Source of the DNA: Tritrichomonas foetus
Lineage: Eukaryota; Parabasalia; Tritrichomonadida; Tritrichomonadidae
Reading direction: 5' to 3'
Length of the DNA stretch: 64,000 nucleotides
NCBI GenBank assembly: GCA_001839685.1
Contig: MLAK01000580.1
Coordinates: 18,486 to 82,485, forward strand
Shown here: piece by piece, positions 10,696 to 20,731 of the stretch
Layout of the letters: every line of letters starts with the position of its first letter
Numbering within the stretch: position 1 is the stretch's first letter
Notes under the pieces: model-generated
What the model was told of the DNA's origin: nothing
The model's database searches: none
What the model saw: the letters and a program-made list of their open reading frames with translations, nothing else
Program-made: the position numbers and the translations under genes

Positions 10696-11316
10696 TTGGA
10701 ATGGTCGTGGAAGAGAGATTTTAGTTTTGAATTCGATCTAATCGTACATTATAGAAATCTTGCTTTGAATTTTGAATCTCTAAAATTTTGAAAGACTCAT
10801 GTAAAGCATTGAAACTTGCTAGGATTTTCGAATTTTCCTTCCAGGAAAAATAGTCTCTCTTCACATTAATTATTGATATAAAAACATTTTAATACTATTT
10901 TCCTATAATTTATGATATAATTCATTTATATTTTAATTTTTAAATGATGAAATCCAGTAATATTTGAGAAAATTGACAGTTAATCACATGCAGCATTTTT
11001 AAAAATAGATCTTAAACTTTTTGATGATATAAACGGTCATAAGTAATGAAAAAACATGAGAAAGAAGAAATTCTCCAAAGTAATCAAATTATATGTATAT
11101 ATTCCATCGAATAATCCCATAGAAACCAACATGTATTCGAAATAATCATTCATGCCAGATTGTTTCTTGAAAGTGAAATCTAGTCATCTCTTTTTCTGTG
11201 TATATATGTTCGTATACTTTCAAAATAAGACCAAATTAACTATTAAAAAGTTTTTTGCTCAGCGTCCGTTTGATAAAAAAAAGTTACAAAAAAAAAAATA
11301 TTTTTGGTGTGATTAC
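10696..11316. other. Divergent intergenic region
   Basis: This AT-rich spacer separates the neuroguidin-like gene (minus) and the coiled-coil gene (plus). It ends in A-rich tracts at 11277-11300 directly before the chosen ATG, with a CCGTTTGATAA word at about 11267-11278. The frame of the downstream gene stays open back to 11152, but that stretch looks like leader sequence, not protein. Confidence 0.5.
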
Positions 11317-12447
11317 ATGAGTCGTCTCACCTCATTTACTCGTACAGAACAAACATTTACACGGTCGATGCCAGCACCACTTCAGACATTCGAAGAGTTT
11401 CAATCATCTCGCCGAGAAAAAATGGAACAAGTTTCGTCAGATTTATTAGCAAAGAAAGAACAAACAATTCGCGATATGCAAGAGCATTTGCAAGATTTGA
11501 TGGTTCAACTTGGTGCTGCCAATTCAGATTTGGCTGACGAAGAAAGAGATTTCCTCAGCAAGAAGGAAAATCTTTTGACACAGTTGAAGAGAATCAAAGC
11601 AAATGCTGATACGAAATATTCACAAGCACGAATGGAACATCTCGCCCAAATGGAGGCCCTTCAAAGACAATATAATGAAGCTCTCGAACAAATACAAATT
11701 TCGATGCAGCAACTAGCCCAGCAGCCTCCTCAGCCAGAACAAGACCCTCGACTTCAAGAAACGCACATCAAAATGAAGAATTTCGAAGATAATCTCCGAA
11801 AATATAAGCAAACGACAATCAATCAGCAAATTGACGATTTGACTGACACAGATAACGATACACTTTATATAAATAGAATTCAACAACTTGAATCACAAAA
11901 AAGAGAACTTCTCGGCCAAATCAAAGATGATGAACATACAAACCAAAATCGAATAATGGAGCTCACAATGATGCTTGATGAACAGGATAGTCGTTTCCAG
12001 ACAGAAGTTGAAGACCTTCAAGAAAAGATGAACAAAAGAGAAGAAATTTATAAACAACAACTTGACAAGCTTTATTTAGAACTTGATAAAATCAGAGATA
12101 AGAGAGAAACAACAATGACTGCACGTCAAGAAAAGATTGCTGCTCTTCAAGCCCAAATTGATAGAGTCGAAAATGAATTCCGTCAAAAATTAAAAGATGC
12201 AAGTCACGTTGCAGACAAGTTGAAGACAGCACTCGTTAATGCAAACCTCAGGAAAACTGAGCAATTGAAAATCGAGCAGAAAAGAAGCGCTGAACAGAGA
12301 CAACTCATGCAAGAATCATTCCAGCTCCAACAACAGAATTACACGATGCAAAAAGAGCTTCAAAAGGCCAAGGAAGATTCAGCGTTGCTTCGAAGAGAAC
12401 TCAGCGCAAAAATTGGCCCTAGAAGGACTGCTTCGCTCTTTTTGTGA
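11317..12447 (+). CDS. Long coiled-coil protein
   Basis: The 376-residue protein begins MSRLTSFTRTEQTFTRSMPA and is almost wholly helical. From about residue 30 to 360 it is rich in E, K, Q and L with heptad spacing (for example LQEKMNKREEIYKQQLDKLYLELDKI in two parts), and it ends in a basic tail. Such proteins are usually cytoskeletal or flagellar structural elements in trichomonads; that role is inference. An in-frame ATG at 11152 would add 55 residues encoded by A/T-tract leader DNA, so 11317 is preferred. No domain beyond coiled coil is recognised. Confidence 0.8.
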   Translation: MSRLTSFTRTEQTFTRSMPAPLQTFEEFQSSRREKMEQVSSDLLAKKEQTIRDMQEHLQDLMVQLGAANSDLADEERDFLSKKENLLTQLKRIKANADTKYSQARMEHLAQMEALQRQYNEALEQIQISMQQLAQQPPQPEQDPRLQETHIKMKNFEDNLRKYKQTTINQQIDDLTDTDNDTLYINRIQQLESQKRELLGQIKDDEHTNQNRIMELTMMLDEQDSRFQTEVEDLQEKMNKREEIYKQQLDKLYLELDKIRDKRETTMTARQEKIAALQAQIDRVENEFRQKLKDASHVADKLKTALVNANLRKTEQLKIEQKRSAEQRQLMQESFQLQQQNYTMQKELQKAKEDSALLRRELSAKIGPRRTASLFL

Positions 12448-12875
12448 AGGCAAAGCAAAACAATGTGTCCTTTTTCTTACCTTAAATAAAAATTAAATAA
12501 TAAAACTTTGATAATTATTTCTAGCATACACACACTTACCTAATTTCTCGTGTAAACTTCAAAGAAAATGCCTTGAAAATCGAAATCTAGAAAGTTTGCA
12601 TGATATAATCTATTATACAAAGTTTAAAAAATATATTATTTATTATTTGAATGATTAAACTTGTTGTTTAAATTCGTCTATACAGTAACGCATTCTCACC
12701 AATCAAATATTCATTTACTTTTAGAACATTCTTAAGAATTAGAAGTCCAAATTTTGTTATTTTCACATATTTATTACCAAAATTTCGAGAAAGAGTCATG
12801 TTTCATATTTGTCAATGGAAAAACAGAAGATAAATATTAAAAAGAACATATATTTTAATATTATCATTAACGGTT
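12448..12875. other. Convergent intergenic spacer
   Basis: AT-rich DNA between two convergent 3' ends, with AATAAA-type words at about 12485-12503. Nothing else is recognisable. Confidence 0.4.
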
Positions 12876-14810
12876 TTAAAAGTTGTACAAACGGAGGAGC
12901 ATTGCTTTAATGGTTCGAGCTTCAAAGCTAATGGTTTGATTCTCATGAGCTTCTTCAGCCATTAGTGTCATATCAAAGATAGATTCAATCTTCTTTCCAT
13001 TTTTATCAACATCGTCTAAGAAATTACAGATTTTTTCAAACTGTTCATCAGGCATAATATATTGTCTCATTGACATGGAGCGAAGAACCTCACACAGGCA
13101 CTTTTTAGAGTAAAACCATGTATCTGGATTGAGTTTTGTATGCATTGGATTAAATGCTTTAAATACATAATCAATACCAAATTCAAAGTTTTTATGTGCA
13201 CAATACAAGGTTCCAATAACAAGATGCAAAATAGATAAATGATATATTTTCGTGTCTGGTTCATCTTTGGCTTTTTGTGCTTCTTCATCAGTCAGTCTAT
13301 TAATAATTGTATCAGCAAGTCCATTCTGATTTGTAACAACATAAGCAACACATAAATTAGCAACAATAATGGCTTCAACATCCAATAAATTCTGTTCACC
13401 CAATACAAGTGGTTCATAACATTGAATTGCTTCAACCATTTTAGATTCTTGCATGAAATAAGTGTGTGCAAGATTAAGTTTCCATGCACGATTATCAAGG
13501 CAAAAATCTTGATATTTCAACAAAAGTAATTCAACGAGCTGATAGCTTCCTAAATCCCAGAAAATTTTGGCTTGACTCATTAAAATTGGAATCATTTCAC
13601 CAACATTTGCTTCAAATTCTAAAGTAAGTTGTGTTTGCTGTTCTTCATCATGAGTCTTTCTTGCATCTTCTATTTGATTTAATAATCTTCTTAAAATATC
13701 GGCTTTAGATTTACATAATTCATCGAATTTTCGATAAGCTTCTTCTTTAGAAGAATCATATAATAAAACTGCATCAAGGAAATCTAACATTGGTTGTCCC
13801 ATTGTCTTTAAAGCCAATTCTGTATTTTCTGCAAGTAAATCAGCTGCATATGTATAGTATTCAAATTTACAATAGCCTAATAGCAAATTACGGAATGTTT
13901 CTGAAAGTGGTGGGTTTTGTTGAAGCAAGAAACTAAGTTTACTAAATGATGCAGATGGATCTTCTTCCATTGTAACAAGCGCAGTGTTATGTAAAGTAAT
14001 CATATCTAATTCTTCAACATTTCTATTGGGTAGTTCATGAAGTGCATCTTTGGCTTCTCGGAAATGCTTTTGATCATATTCAATGGCCATTAAAAGATTA
14101 AATGTTTCAACCAAGAAAAGATCCTGAAATTGTGCCAATTTTCCAACAATGTCAAAATCGATATTTTCTCCTGCAAGTGATCTAAGCAATTCTGGATGTG
14201 TTCTTGCGGTATTACTTTTAATTTCTGCAATATATTGAATAGCATCAGAAAATCTATTCAATCTATAGTAGCATAAGGCAATACAATATGCAACTTCTGG
14301 AATAAATCCATGTAAACGTTTGATTTCCATGTATTTATCAAGTGCTTCTTCAAATCTGTCCTCTTTGAATAATACAACAGCTGAATCCAACATTATATCT
14401 TCAGACTCTTGATCACTTTCTGCCAAAATTGATTTCGCAGATTGAATATCTTCTTCAGCATAACGAATAGCTGCTTGTAACAAAGATGTATTTGATTTCA
14501 ATTCTGGTGATTGAACGCCAAATGAAACGCGCATAGCTTCATAATATTGATCGGTTTTATAAAGGCATTGAGCGTGTAAAAGCTTGTATTGGTCATTGTT
14601 TGGATTCAATTGAACCAATTTGGCATAAGAAGCGCAGGCCTTGGCATATTCTTCTTGCTGGAAGTAACAATAACCCATTAACGAATGTATGGCTGTTGAA
14701 TCTGGTGATGTGTTCAATTCGTTTGACAATATTTTGAGCGCCTCATTGTAATTTTCATCTCCTATTAATGTGTATATAGTACGAGAGTAGTTTTCAACTG
14801 TTGAATGCAT
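12876..14810 (-). CDS. IFT70: Intraflagellar transport protein IFT70 (TTC30/DYF-1)
   Basis: The 644-residue TPR protein matches the IFT70/TTC30 family over its length. It opens with YSRTIYTLIGDENYNEAL, then LMGYCYFQQEEYAKACASY and YKLLHAQCLYKTDQYYEAMRV, which correspond block by block to the TTC30 N-terminus, followed by LLQAAIRYAEEDIQSAKSIL. TPR helices continue to about residue 600. IFT70 is a core subunit of IFT-B, needed to assemble flagellar axonemes, and trichomonads have several flagella. The length equals that of animal TTC30 (about 660 residues). The stop is in a TAAAA context. Two opposed CGTTTA words lie within about 60 bp upstream of the ATG. This is one of the firmest calls in the window. 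Confidence 0.95.
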   Translation of the reverse strand: MHSTVENYSRTIYTLIGDENYNEALKILSNELNTSPDSTAIHSLMGYCYFQQEEYAKACASYAKLVQLNPNNDQYKLLHAQCLYKTDQYYEAMRVSFGVQSPELKSNTSLLQAAIRYAEEDIQSAKSILAESDQESEDIMLDSAVVLFKEDRFEEALDKYMEIKRLHGFIPEVAYCIALCYYRLNRFSDAIQYIAEIKSNTARTHPELLRSLAGENIDFDIVGKLAQFQDLFLVETFNLLMAIEYDQKHFREAKDALHELPNRNVEELDMITLHNTALVTMEEDPSASFSKLSFLLQQNPPLSETFRNLLLGYCKFEYYTYAADLLAENTELALKTMGQPMLDFLDAVLLYDSSKEEAYRKFDELCKSKADILRRLLNQIEDARKTHDEEQQTQLTLEFEANVGEMIPILMSQAKIFWDLGSYQLVELLLLKYQDFCLDNRAWKLNLAHTYFMQESKMVEAIQCYEPLVLGEQNLLDVEAIIVANLCVAYVVTNQNGLADTIINRLTDEEAQKAKDEPDTKIYHLSILHLVIGTLYCAHKNFEFGIDYVFKAFNPMHTKLNPDTWFYSKKCLCEVLRSMSMRQYIMPDEQFEKICNFLDDVDKNGKKIESIFDMTLMAEEAHENQTISFEARTIKAMLLRLYNF

Positions 14811-15291
14811 AAGACAAATATAAATTTATGTGTACGTTTAATTTATCGAAAATCTTTTAAACGTTGTTCATTCAAAATTTCATTTGCCAGATTTAGCAAA
14901 AAACCTTATGATTTCTCACACTGATGCTTGCAGTAGAATTCTAACACTATTTTGACCTCTTTTCGAAATTCCTCAATTTAGAGGAAATTTCCTCATAGTC
15001 TAGTTAACTAAATAATTGTTAACTCCCAACTTTTTGAGAAGTATGTTGTATTTTCGGAAAATGATGTGAATGAAAATTCAGAAAATGATTGTCGATCTTT
15101 ATTTTTCCATGATTCTCTTCAATACTTCTTGCTAGAAATGATACATATGATCGAGAATTTGTAGCAAAAGTAACTCCAAAAAAATGAATAACTGGAGATT
15201 CAGATATGGAATATCTTTCTCATCCAAATATTATTTTGATATAAGATTTAAATATACATAACAATTTACTCTATTCTGTCTATTTGTTGAT
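14811..15291. other. Intergenic spacer
   Basis: This is the 5' region of the IFT70 gene and the 3' region of the aminopeptidase gene, both on the minus strand. On the plus strand it contains GTGTACGTTTAA about 30 bp from the IFT70 ATG and AAACGTTG further out. No other gene is seen. Confidence 0.4.
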
Positions 15292-17190
15292 TTAGATACT
15301 CAACATGGAAATTTCATCCTGATCAATCATTCCACGTGCAGCTAAAACTTGTTGATCAACCCAGAAGTTGAATCTTTCTTGTACAGTCAAATACTTGACT
15401 CCATACATAATCGCTTTTTGGAGACAATCACCAACATGCCACACACGGCAAAATGAGATGGTTCCCGGATTAACTATTATCCAATCGGCGTCCAAATTTA
15501 ATTCAGTTTCTTCTGTATTTAAAAACACATTCATTCTATGTGCTACTCCATTCCTTCCATATATAATTTGAAGTGGTACAGGCCAGACCTTATCAACATT
15601 TCCAGTATAACTCATTTGCCTCAAGCAATTATCTTCAAGAATAATCAATGGAAAACCTTCTGCATAAATCCAAACATCAAAGAAGTTCTGAATATCGAAA
15701 GTCTTAGCTGGGGAATTTTCAGGTAAATTAGAAAGAAATTCTTTATATGTATTAATGAAATCATTTGTATCTGCTGAACTATTCTTATATTTCTTTAAGA
15801 AGAGGCGATATCCATCACGAAAGACATCATCACCAAGTTGGATTTGAAGCATTCTCAAAATTGATGCTGCTTTATTATAACTTAATTGATCAAATGAATC
15901 AACTTCTGAAATTAAATTAGAATGAATTGGTCTTGAACCTTCAAGTGAATCAAGAGCAAGTGCCATTTGATAATTAGTATCATCTTGTGAGAAGAAGAAA
16001 TCGTAATTCGGATGATACTTTCGATACATCATTGAAGGAAGTAAAGTTGCAAATCCTTCATTCAACCAAAGTGAATCCCACCACTTAGGTGAAACAATAT
16101 CACCTGCCCACATGTGAACAATTTCATGAGTAATAATTCCAGAGCAAAGAATCAGCATAGCTTGCGGAGAAAGCATCATAGCCATTAATTTGTTCAAAGA
16201 TTCATCCATTGAATCAACTAGATTAATAAGTTTCGTTTTAGACATTAAATTTGCAACTGTATCAAGCATTGCAGGCATACAGGCCATTTGAAAAAGCTGA
16301 TAATCAGATAAAGAAGCTGGACCAGCTTCAGAGTTGATTTGATCTGTTGGTTGTGCTAAGAAAAATTGCTCCATTATAATAATTAATCCGTAATTTTCCA
16401 TTCCACCGCTCATGAAACGTTTTGCGCCAAGAATTTGAAGACGAGGAAGGTCAAACTCCATATCAAAATATTCTTCAAGATATTCTACAGATTTTATTGC
16501 TTCTTTCAAAGGAAATTGTAAATATTGAGCGTTTTCTGCAGATAAGTAAATATCGATTGGAAGTCCCCTTTTCGTGCTCCCTGTAATATGCGAATATCTA
16601 CCAACTGCAATAGCAACTAAATAAGTGCTCATTGGTGGGGAGGTTTGAAAATATGTGATTTTATCATGATCGACATTAACAACTGATTCAGCAGGCATAT
16701 TGCTTAAAGCTGTTAAAGATGCCAAAGCTCGAACTGTTATTGAAAATGTTGCTTTTGCCCACGGTTCATCGAAACAAGGGAACATTTTTCGTGCATCTGA
16801 CGGTTCAAATTTTGAACAACATGAATAATCATCATTATAATAAAGTCCATTCATTTTATGATTTAATGTTCCATAGTAACAAATTGTTATTGGTGATTTA
16901 TCAAAATTATTTCCAGAAATAACAATTTTTTCACCATCAGTTCGAAACGTAAGAGGTGAACCGTTTTGCAATACAGATGTGATAACAAGTGTGTTGTGGC
17001 AATGAAGTTCGAGTTGAGATGATTCATGATTACACTTAAAATAAATAGTAACTTGTGCTGAAAAAGTTTTTCCTGGAATATCAGGATGAATAAATATCCC
17101 ATAATGTGTTGGAACATAATCTGTTGGCAATCTGACAGCTGGTACAGACTCGCAATCTGGTGGGTTAGTAATATCAAAATTCCAAATCAT
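15292..17190 (-). CDS. M1-family zinc aminopeptidase, C-terminal domain truncated
   Basis: The 632-residue protein is a gluzincin aminopeptidase that removes N-terminal residues from peptides. It has the N-terminal beta domain (about 15-205), the exopeptidase motif GGMEN at 262-266, the zinc site HEIVH at 355-359 with the third ligand E378 in WLNEGFA, and the catalytic Tyr in SYNKAAS at 438. All catalytic residues are present. Two things are odd. About 90 residues separate GGMEN from HEIVH, roughly 55 more than usual. The protein also stops only about 30 residues into what should be the ERAP1-like C-terminal helical domain. No signal peptide or transmembrane anchor is seen, so it is probably cytosolic. 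The stop lies in TAAA. A perfect palindrome sits about 25 bp upstream of the ATG. Confidence 0.93.
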   Translation of the reverse strand: MIWNFDITNPPDCESVPAVRLPTDYVPTHYGIFIHPDIPGKTFSAQVTIYFKCNHESSQLELHCHNTLVITSVLQNGSPLTFRTDGEKIVISGNNFDKSPITICYYGTLNHKMNGLYYNDDYSCCSKFEPSDARKMFPCFDEPWAKATFSITVRALASLTALSNMPAESVVNVDHDKITYFQTSPPMSTYLVAIAVGRYSHITGSTKRGLPIDIYLSAENAQYLQFPLKEAIKSVEYLEEYFDMEFDLPRLQILGAKRFMSGGMENYGLIIIMEQFFLAQPTDQINSEAGPASLSDYQLFQMACMPAMLDTVANLMSKTKLINLVDSMDESLNKLMAMMLSPQAMLILCSGIITHEIVHMWAGDIVSPKWWDSLWLNEGFATLLPSMMYRKYHPNYDFFFSQDDTNYQMALALDSLEGSRPIHSNLISEVDSFDQLSYNKAASILRMLQIQLGDDVFRDGYRLFLKKYKNSSADTNDFINTYKEFLSNLPENSPAKTFDIQNFFDVWIYAEGFPLIILEDNCLRQMSYTGNVDKVWPVPLQIIYGRNGVAHRMNVFLNTEETELNLDADWIIVNPGTISFCRVWHVGDCLQKAIMYGVKYLTVQERFNFWVDQQVLAARGMIDQDEISMLSI

Positions 17191-18967
17191 TAATGAAAGA
17201 TGTGAATGAAAAACTTTAGTTGTTCGAACAACTAAAAAAAATTATTTAAACAAATATGGTGATTTTTTGAAAGCAAAGGTAAAACTTTATCGGATAATTT
17301 TTTTCAATCATTAGTTGGTCATAATGTCTCAATTATGAACTCCCAATATGAGATCGTAAATCTCTCGATTTTGTAAATGAAGAAAAGATAAGTAATTTTA
17401 AAACGGTTGGTTAATATAACGATATTATTTACCAACAACAATATCAAAAACAATACTAAAATGGAGTTGATTTATTGTTTCCGGTACATGATGAATAAAT
17501 TGAGAATATGAAAATCTATTAGAAAAAGTTCACTAGCATAGAAATATTTCTTAAGAAAAATTTATATTTTCAAAGACAATTATTTATCCATCATTTTGCG
17601 GGAAGCACTAAGTTGATTTCATCAATATGAGGCCAAAAAACGTGGAAATTGATAAGAGATCGCTCTGTTTTATGATGATTTACTCCTTTTCGTTATTTAT
17701 CCAAAATTTTTCATTGGAGAAAAGTCGATGCTCCAAAGAAAAAAACTTTCATGTCATAAAATCGGTAAAATTTTCATGCCTCTGAAATTTGAGAAAACTC
17801 TTTCTAATAGAATTTCCGAATAATTCAATGAACCAAAATCTTGTATTGAAATCCTTCTCAAATTTCTAAAAATATAACCGTATTATTTTTGGAATGTGGC
17901 ATGATTGAAATTTTCAATTGAGATATTCAAAGTTGCGTGAGATCTATTGAATTTTTTATTCCAAAATTTTCCCGTTACAAACTTCTTATCCGGTCATTAA
18001 AAATCTTTCATGATGCCAATGAATAAAATGTTCTTATTCGGAAGTTATCCAACCTTTCAGTCAACAATTTTTATAATATGTGAATTTTCCAAATATTATT
18101 CCAAATTTTGAGATTCCAAAATGGGAGCAAAACGAAAAATCTCAAAACTTATCTCAAGACTGATAAATCCCATTTCCCCTTTTACATTTACGTTAATACC
18201 GATAAATTTGAGATAGAATTTTTAATTTCTGAAGTATTGAAAAAGTTCTATTTGATTATCAGATCACGTATCTTAATATGAGATAACATTGTTATCATTC
18301 GTGTGCAAACCGTAGTTGCAATATCACATTCAAAAGCAAGAATAAAGAAAAAGAGTTTCAAAAAATTCGACTGGGAAAAAATTTTGGAGCAAAGCAACGG
18401 GTAGTTTTAAACTTTTTGAGTGTGTTGCACTTTTTAAAAAGAGAGAAACAAATTTTCAAAGAAAATTCTCTTTTTGAAGTTTTTACAAAGTTTTTTTAAA
18501 TTTAAAAACTTTGGTCATCTCATTATTGACCGAACAGTATTGAAAATTATATGACACGCTCTGAAAAATATACGGTTTTTTATCAATAACCTCTCTCAAG
18601 TTGTTTTATCAATACTTTTTGAATTATATAGTAATATAATCACCATTCAATTTTGAAAAAATTAAAAGAAACCGATATATTTCAATTTGATTATTTTCTA
18701 CAAATTTAATTACATTATATCTTTACATATAATAAATTTTTAATTACTATTACTTGTTATAATAATATATTATTTTATTAATAATATTATATTTCAATAT
18801 TAACCGATAAAATTAAGAAGATAAGAATTTTTTGCAGATAATTTTTTCACGAGATATTTTTTTCAAAAAACTCAATACATATTTGAATACATTATTTGTA
18901 TACAATATTCAAATTATTGATAATGAGAGCCTTTTTCATATCATTAAGTTTTAACTCAGCAAACTCA
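17191..18967. other. Large divergent intergenic region (1.8 kb)
   Basis: This AT-rich region separates the aminopeptidase (minus) and the Akt-like kinase (plus). Apart from the palindrome at 17215-17236 it holds A/T tracts and short imperfect hairpins (for example around 18395-18520), with no frame, tRNA or transposon end that I can support. Confidence 0.4.
17215..17236. promoter_or_regulatory. Perfect 22-bp palindrome upstream of aminopeptidase
   Basis: The half-site TTTAGTTGTTC is followed directly by its exact reverse complement with no spacer. It lies about 25 bp before the aminopeptidase start, where a 5' UTR or core promoter is expected. It could be a dimeric protein-binding site or an RNA hairpin. 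Function is unknown. Confidence 0.6.
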
Positions 18968-20251
18968 ATGGATATTAAGAAAGAAAATAATAAAAGCGGA
19001 TGGCTAAATAAACGCGGTGACAAGAGTCCAATGTATTGCTCAATCTCAGATAGCTGTTTAACGATGTATGATAATGAAGACAAAAAGAATGTCAGTTTTC
19101 AAATCGAAATGACAGCCGACACCCAAATCGATATTGTTCCAAACTCAAAAGGAAAGTCATTAATTATTAACAGCTTATCATCCGACTCGCTTGTTTTAGA
19201 TGCCGAATCTTCCGACGAAGCCTCAAGTTGGCTAGAAACGCTCAAAAGCCATAAAAAGCGTTTATCGATGGACGATTTCACTATTCTCAGTGTCCTAGGT
19301 AAAGGCTACTACGGAAAAGTTCTTCTCGTGAAGCATAAAATCACCGGAAAATTATATGCCATAAAAGTCATTCCAAAGGCGAAAGTTATCAAGTCAAGAC
19401 AGTTGGACATCGTATTTAATGAACAAGCAGTTTTAAGGAAAGCTCGTAACTCAAAAAGTTCTTTCATTGTAAATTATAAATTTGCTTTCCAAACAGATAC
19501 TAAGTTCTATTTTGGTTTAGAATATGTCCCTGGTGGTGAGCTTTTCTACCACATGAACAAAGTGGGAACACTTCCGATTGAACAAGCAAAATTATATATC
19601 GCAGAAATTGCAATTGCCATTAATAATGTTCACAAGCTCGGATATGTTTACAGAGATTTGAAGCCAGAAAATGTCATGCTAGACGCAGAAGGACACGTGA
19701 AATTAGCAGATTTTGGATTGGCCATTGAAAAGAGCATAGAAACAAATGCATTTGTCGGAACAACAGAATACCTTGCGCCAGAGATAGTTTTAAGGAAGAA
19801 TTATGGAATTGAAATCGATTTTTGGGCACTTGGAATTATGCTATTCGAAATGCTGACAGAATCAACGCCATATTATTGTGAAGACAGGAAAACAATGCTA
19901 AATGCAATTGTTACATACGCGCCGTTCCTGAAAATGGTTGATGATGAAAATGCACGAGATTTAATCGCAAGACTGCTCATTAAGGATCCAGCGCAAAGAT
20001 ATACATTCGAAAAACTCAAAAATCACAAATTCTTTGCCGATCTTGATTGGGAAAAGGTTGAAAACAAATTGTATACGCCAAAATTTGTGCCGCATTGTAA
20101 AGACATGAAAGGACTCGAAAATGTCGACAGCAGAATTACAAATTTGCCAGCGATTGATTCTGACAATGATGAAGTTTGTGAATATTTCGAAGATTTTTCA
20201 GACGAAGGCGAGCTTCTTGATGACGAACATATCAATAACTATAGCTACTAA
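18968..20251 (+). CDS. PH-domain AGC protein kinase, Akt/PKB-like
   Basis: The 427-residue protein combines an N-terminal PH domain (about 8-98: SGWLNKRGDKSPMY ... EASSWLETLKSHK) with an AGC-type kinase domain (about 104-365). Glycine loop GKGYYGKV, YAIKV lysine, YRDLKPEN catalytic loop, DFG, and activation segment FVGTTEYLAPE are intact. The C-terminal tail has a hydrophobic motif FEDFS (Phe407, Phe410, Ser411). This is the Akt/PKB layout, in which the PH domain binds phosphoinositides and both the T-loop Thr and the hydrophobic-motif Ser are phosphorylated. The open frame extends back to 18896 from a non-ATG codon and includes an ATG at 18923, but the added MRAFFISLSFNSANS segment looks untranslated. 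TCATATCATT just upstream fits an initiator. Confidence 0.9.
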   Translation: MDIKKENNKSGWLNKRGDKSPMYCSISDSCLTMYDNEDKKNVSFQIEMTADTQIDIVPNSKGKSLIINSLSSDSLVLDAESSDEASSWLETLKSHKKRLSMDDFTILSVLGKGYYGKVLLVKHKITGKLYAIKVIPKAKVIKSRQLDIVFNEQAVLRKARNSKSSFIVNYKFAFQTDTKFYFGLEYVPGGELFYHMNKVGTLPIEQAKLYIAEIAIAINNVHKLGYVYRDLKPENVMLDAEGHVKLADFGLAIEKSIETNAFVGTTEYLAPEIVLRKNYGIEIDFWALGIMLFEMLTESTPYYCEDRKTMLNAIVTYAPFLKMVDDENARDLIARLLIKDPAQRYTFEKLKNHKFFADLDWEKVENKLYTPKFVPHCKDMKGLENVDSRITNLPAIDSDNDEVCEYFEDFSDEGELLDDEHINNYSY

Positions 20252-20678
20252 TGTTTCGAAGATGAATGCGTATATTTGTTGTTTGGTTTTGTGAATAAAA
20301 TAACTTCTATCCTATCTGATTATCAGTGTTTTTTTTTTACTTTTTTTGTTCGATAGAATTCAGATGTAAAAATTTGACTCACATCCAATTATCAGAAAAA
20401 GTTAATTTGAAAACAATTCTCCAAATCAATTCATTTCTCCAACAAAACGTAAATGTAAACTATACAAATTAATTGAGCGATTAGCAAAATCAATACCAAA
20501 GTAACATTTTTCTGAGATTATTCTTTCATTTTTCTGTGAAAAATTCAATAAATAAACGATAGAGCTCACTATATGATGATTTGTAAGAAATTTGAATAAA
20601 CAAAATCCAATGATGATACAAACACCAAAACTGTTTCAAAAGAAATAAAAAGATACAAAAAACTCTGAAAAAACTGAA
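20252..20678. other. Intergenic spacer
   Basis: The spacer between the Akt-like kinase and the second BEACH gene has T-tracts after the kinase stop and ATAAACGAT at about 20550. No other gene is seen. Confidence 0.4.
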
Positions 20679-20731
20679 ATGACATTGTCAAAAGCATTGA
20701 AACGTTACTTGAATATTGAAAAAAATTCCAA

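Noticed and set aside
11152..11316. N-terminal extension of the coiled-coil protein
   Set aside because: In-frame, but it translates A/T-tract leader sequence and lacks the coiled-coil composition. The ATG at 11317 is a better start.
18896..18967. Extended N-terminus of the Akt-like kinase as a signal peptide or membrane segment
   Set aside because: The frame begins at TTG and the hydrophobic segment is encoded by AT-rich leader DNA. The PH domain begins right after the ATG at 18968.
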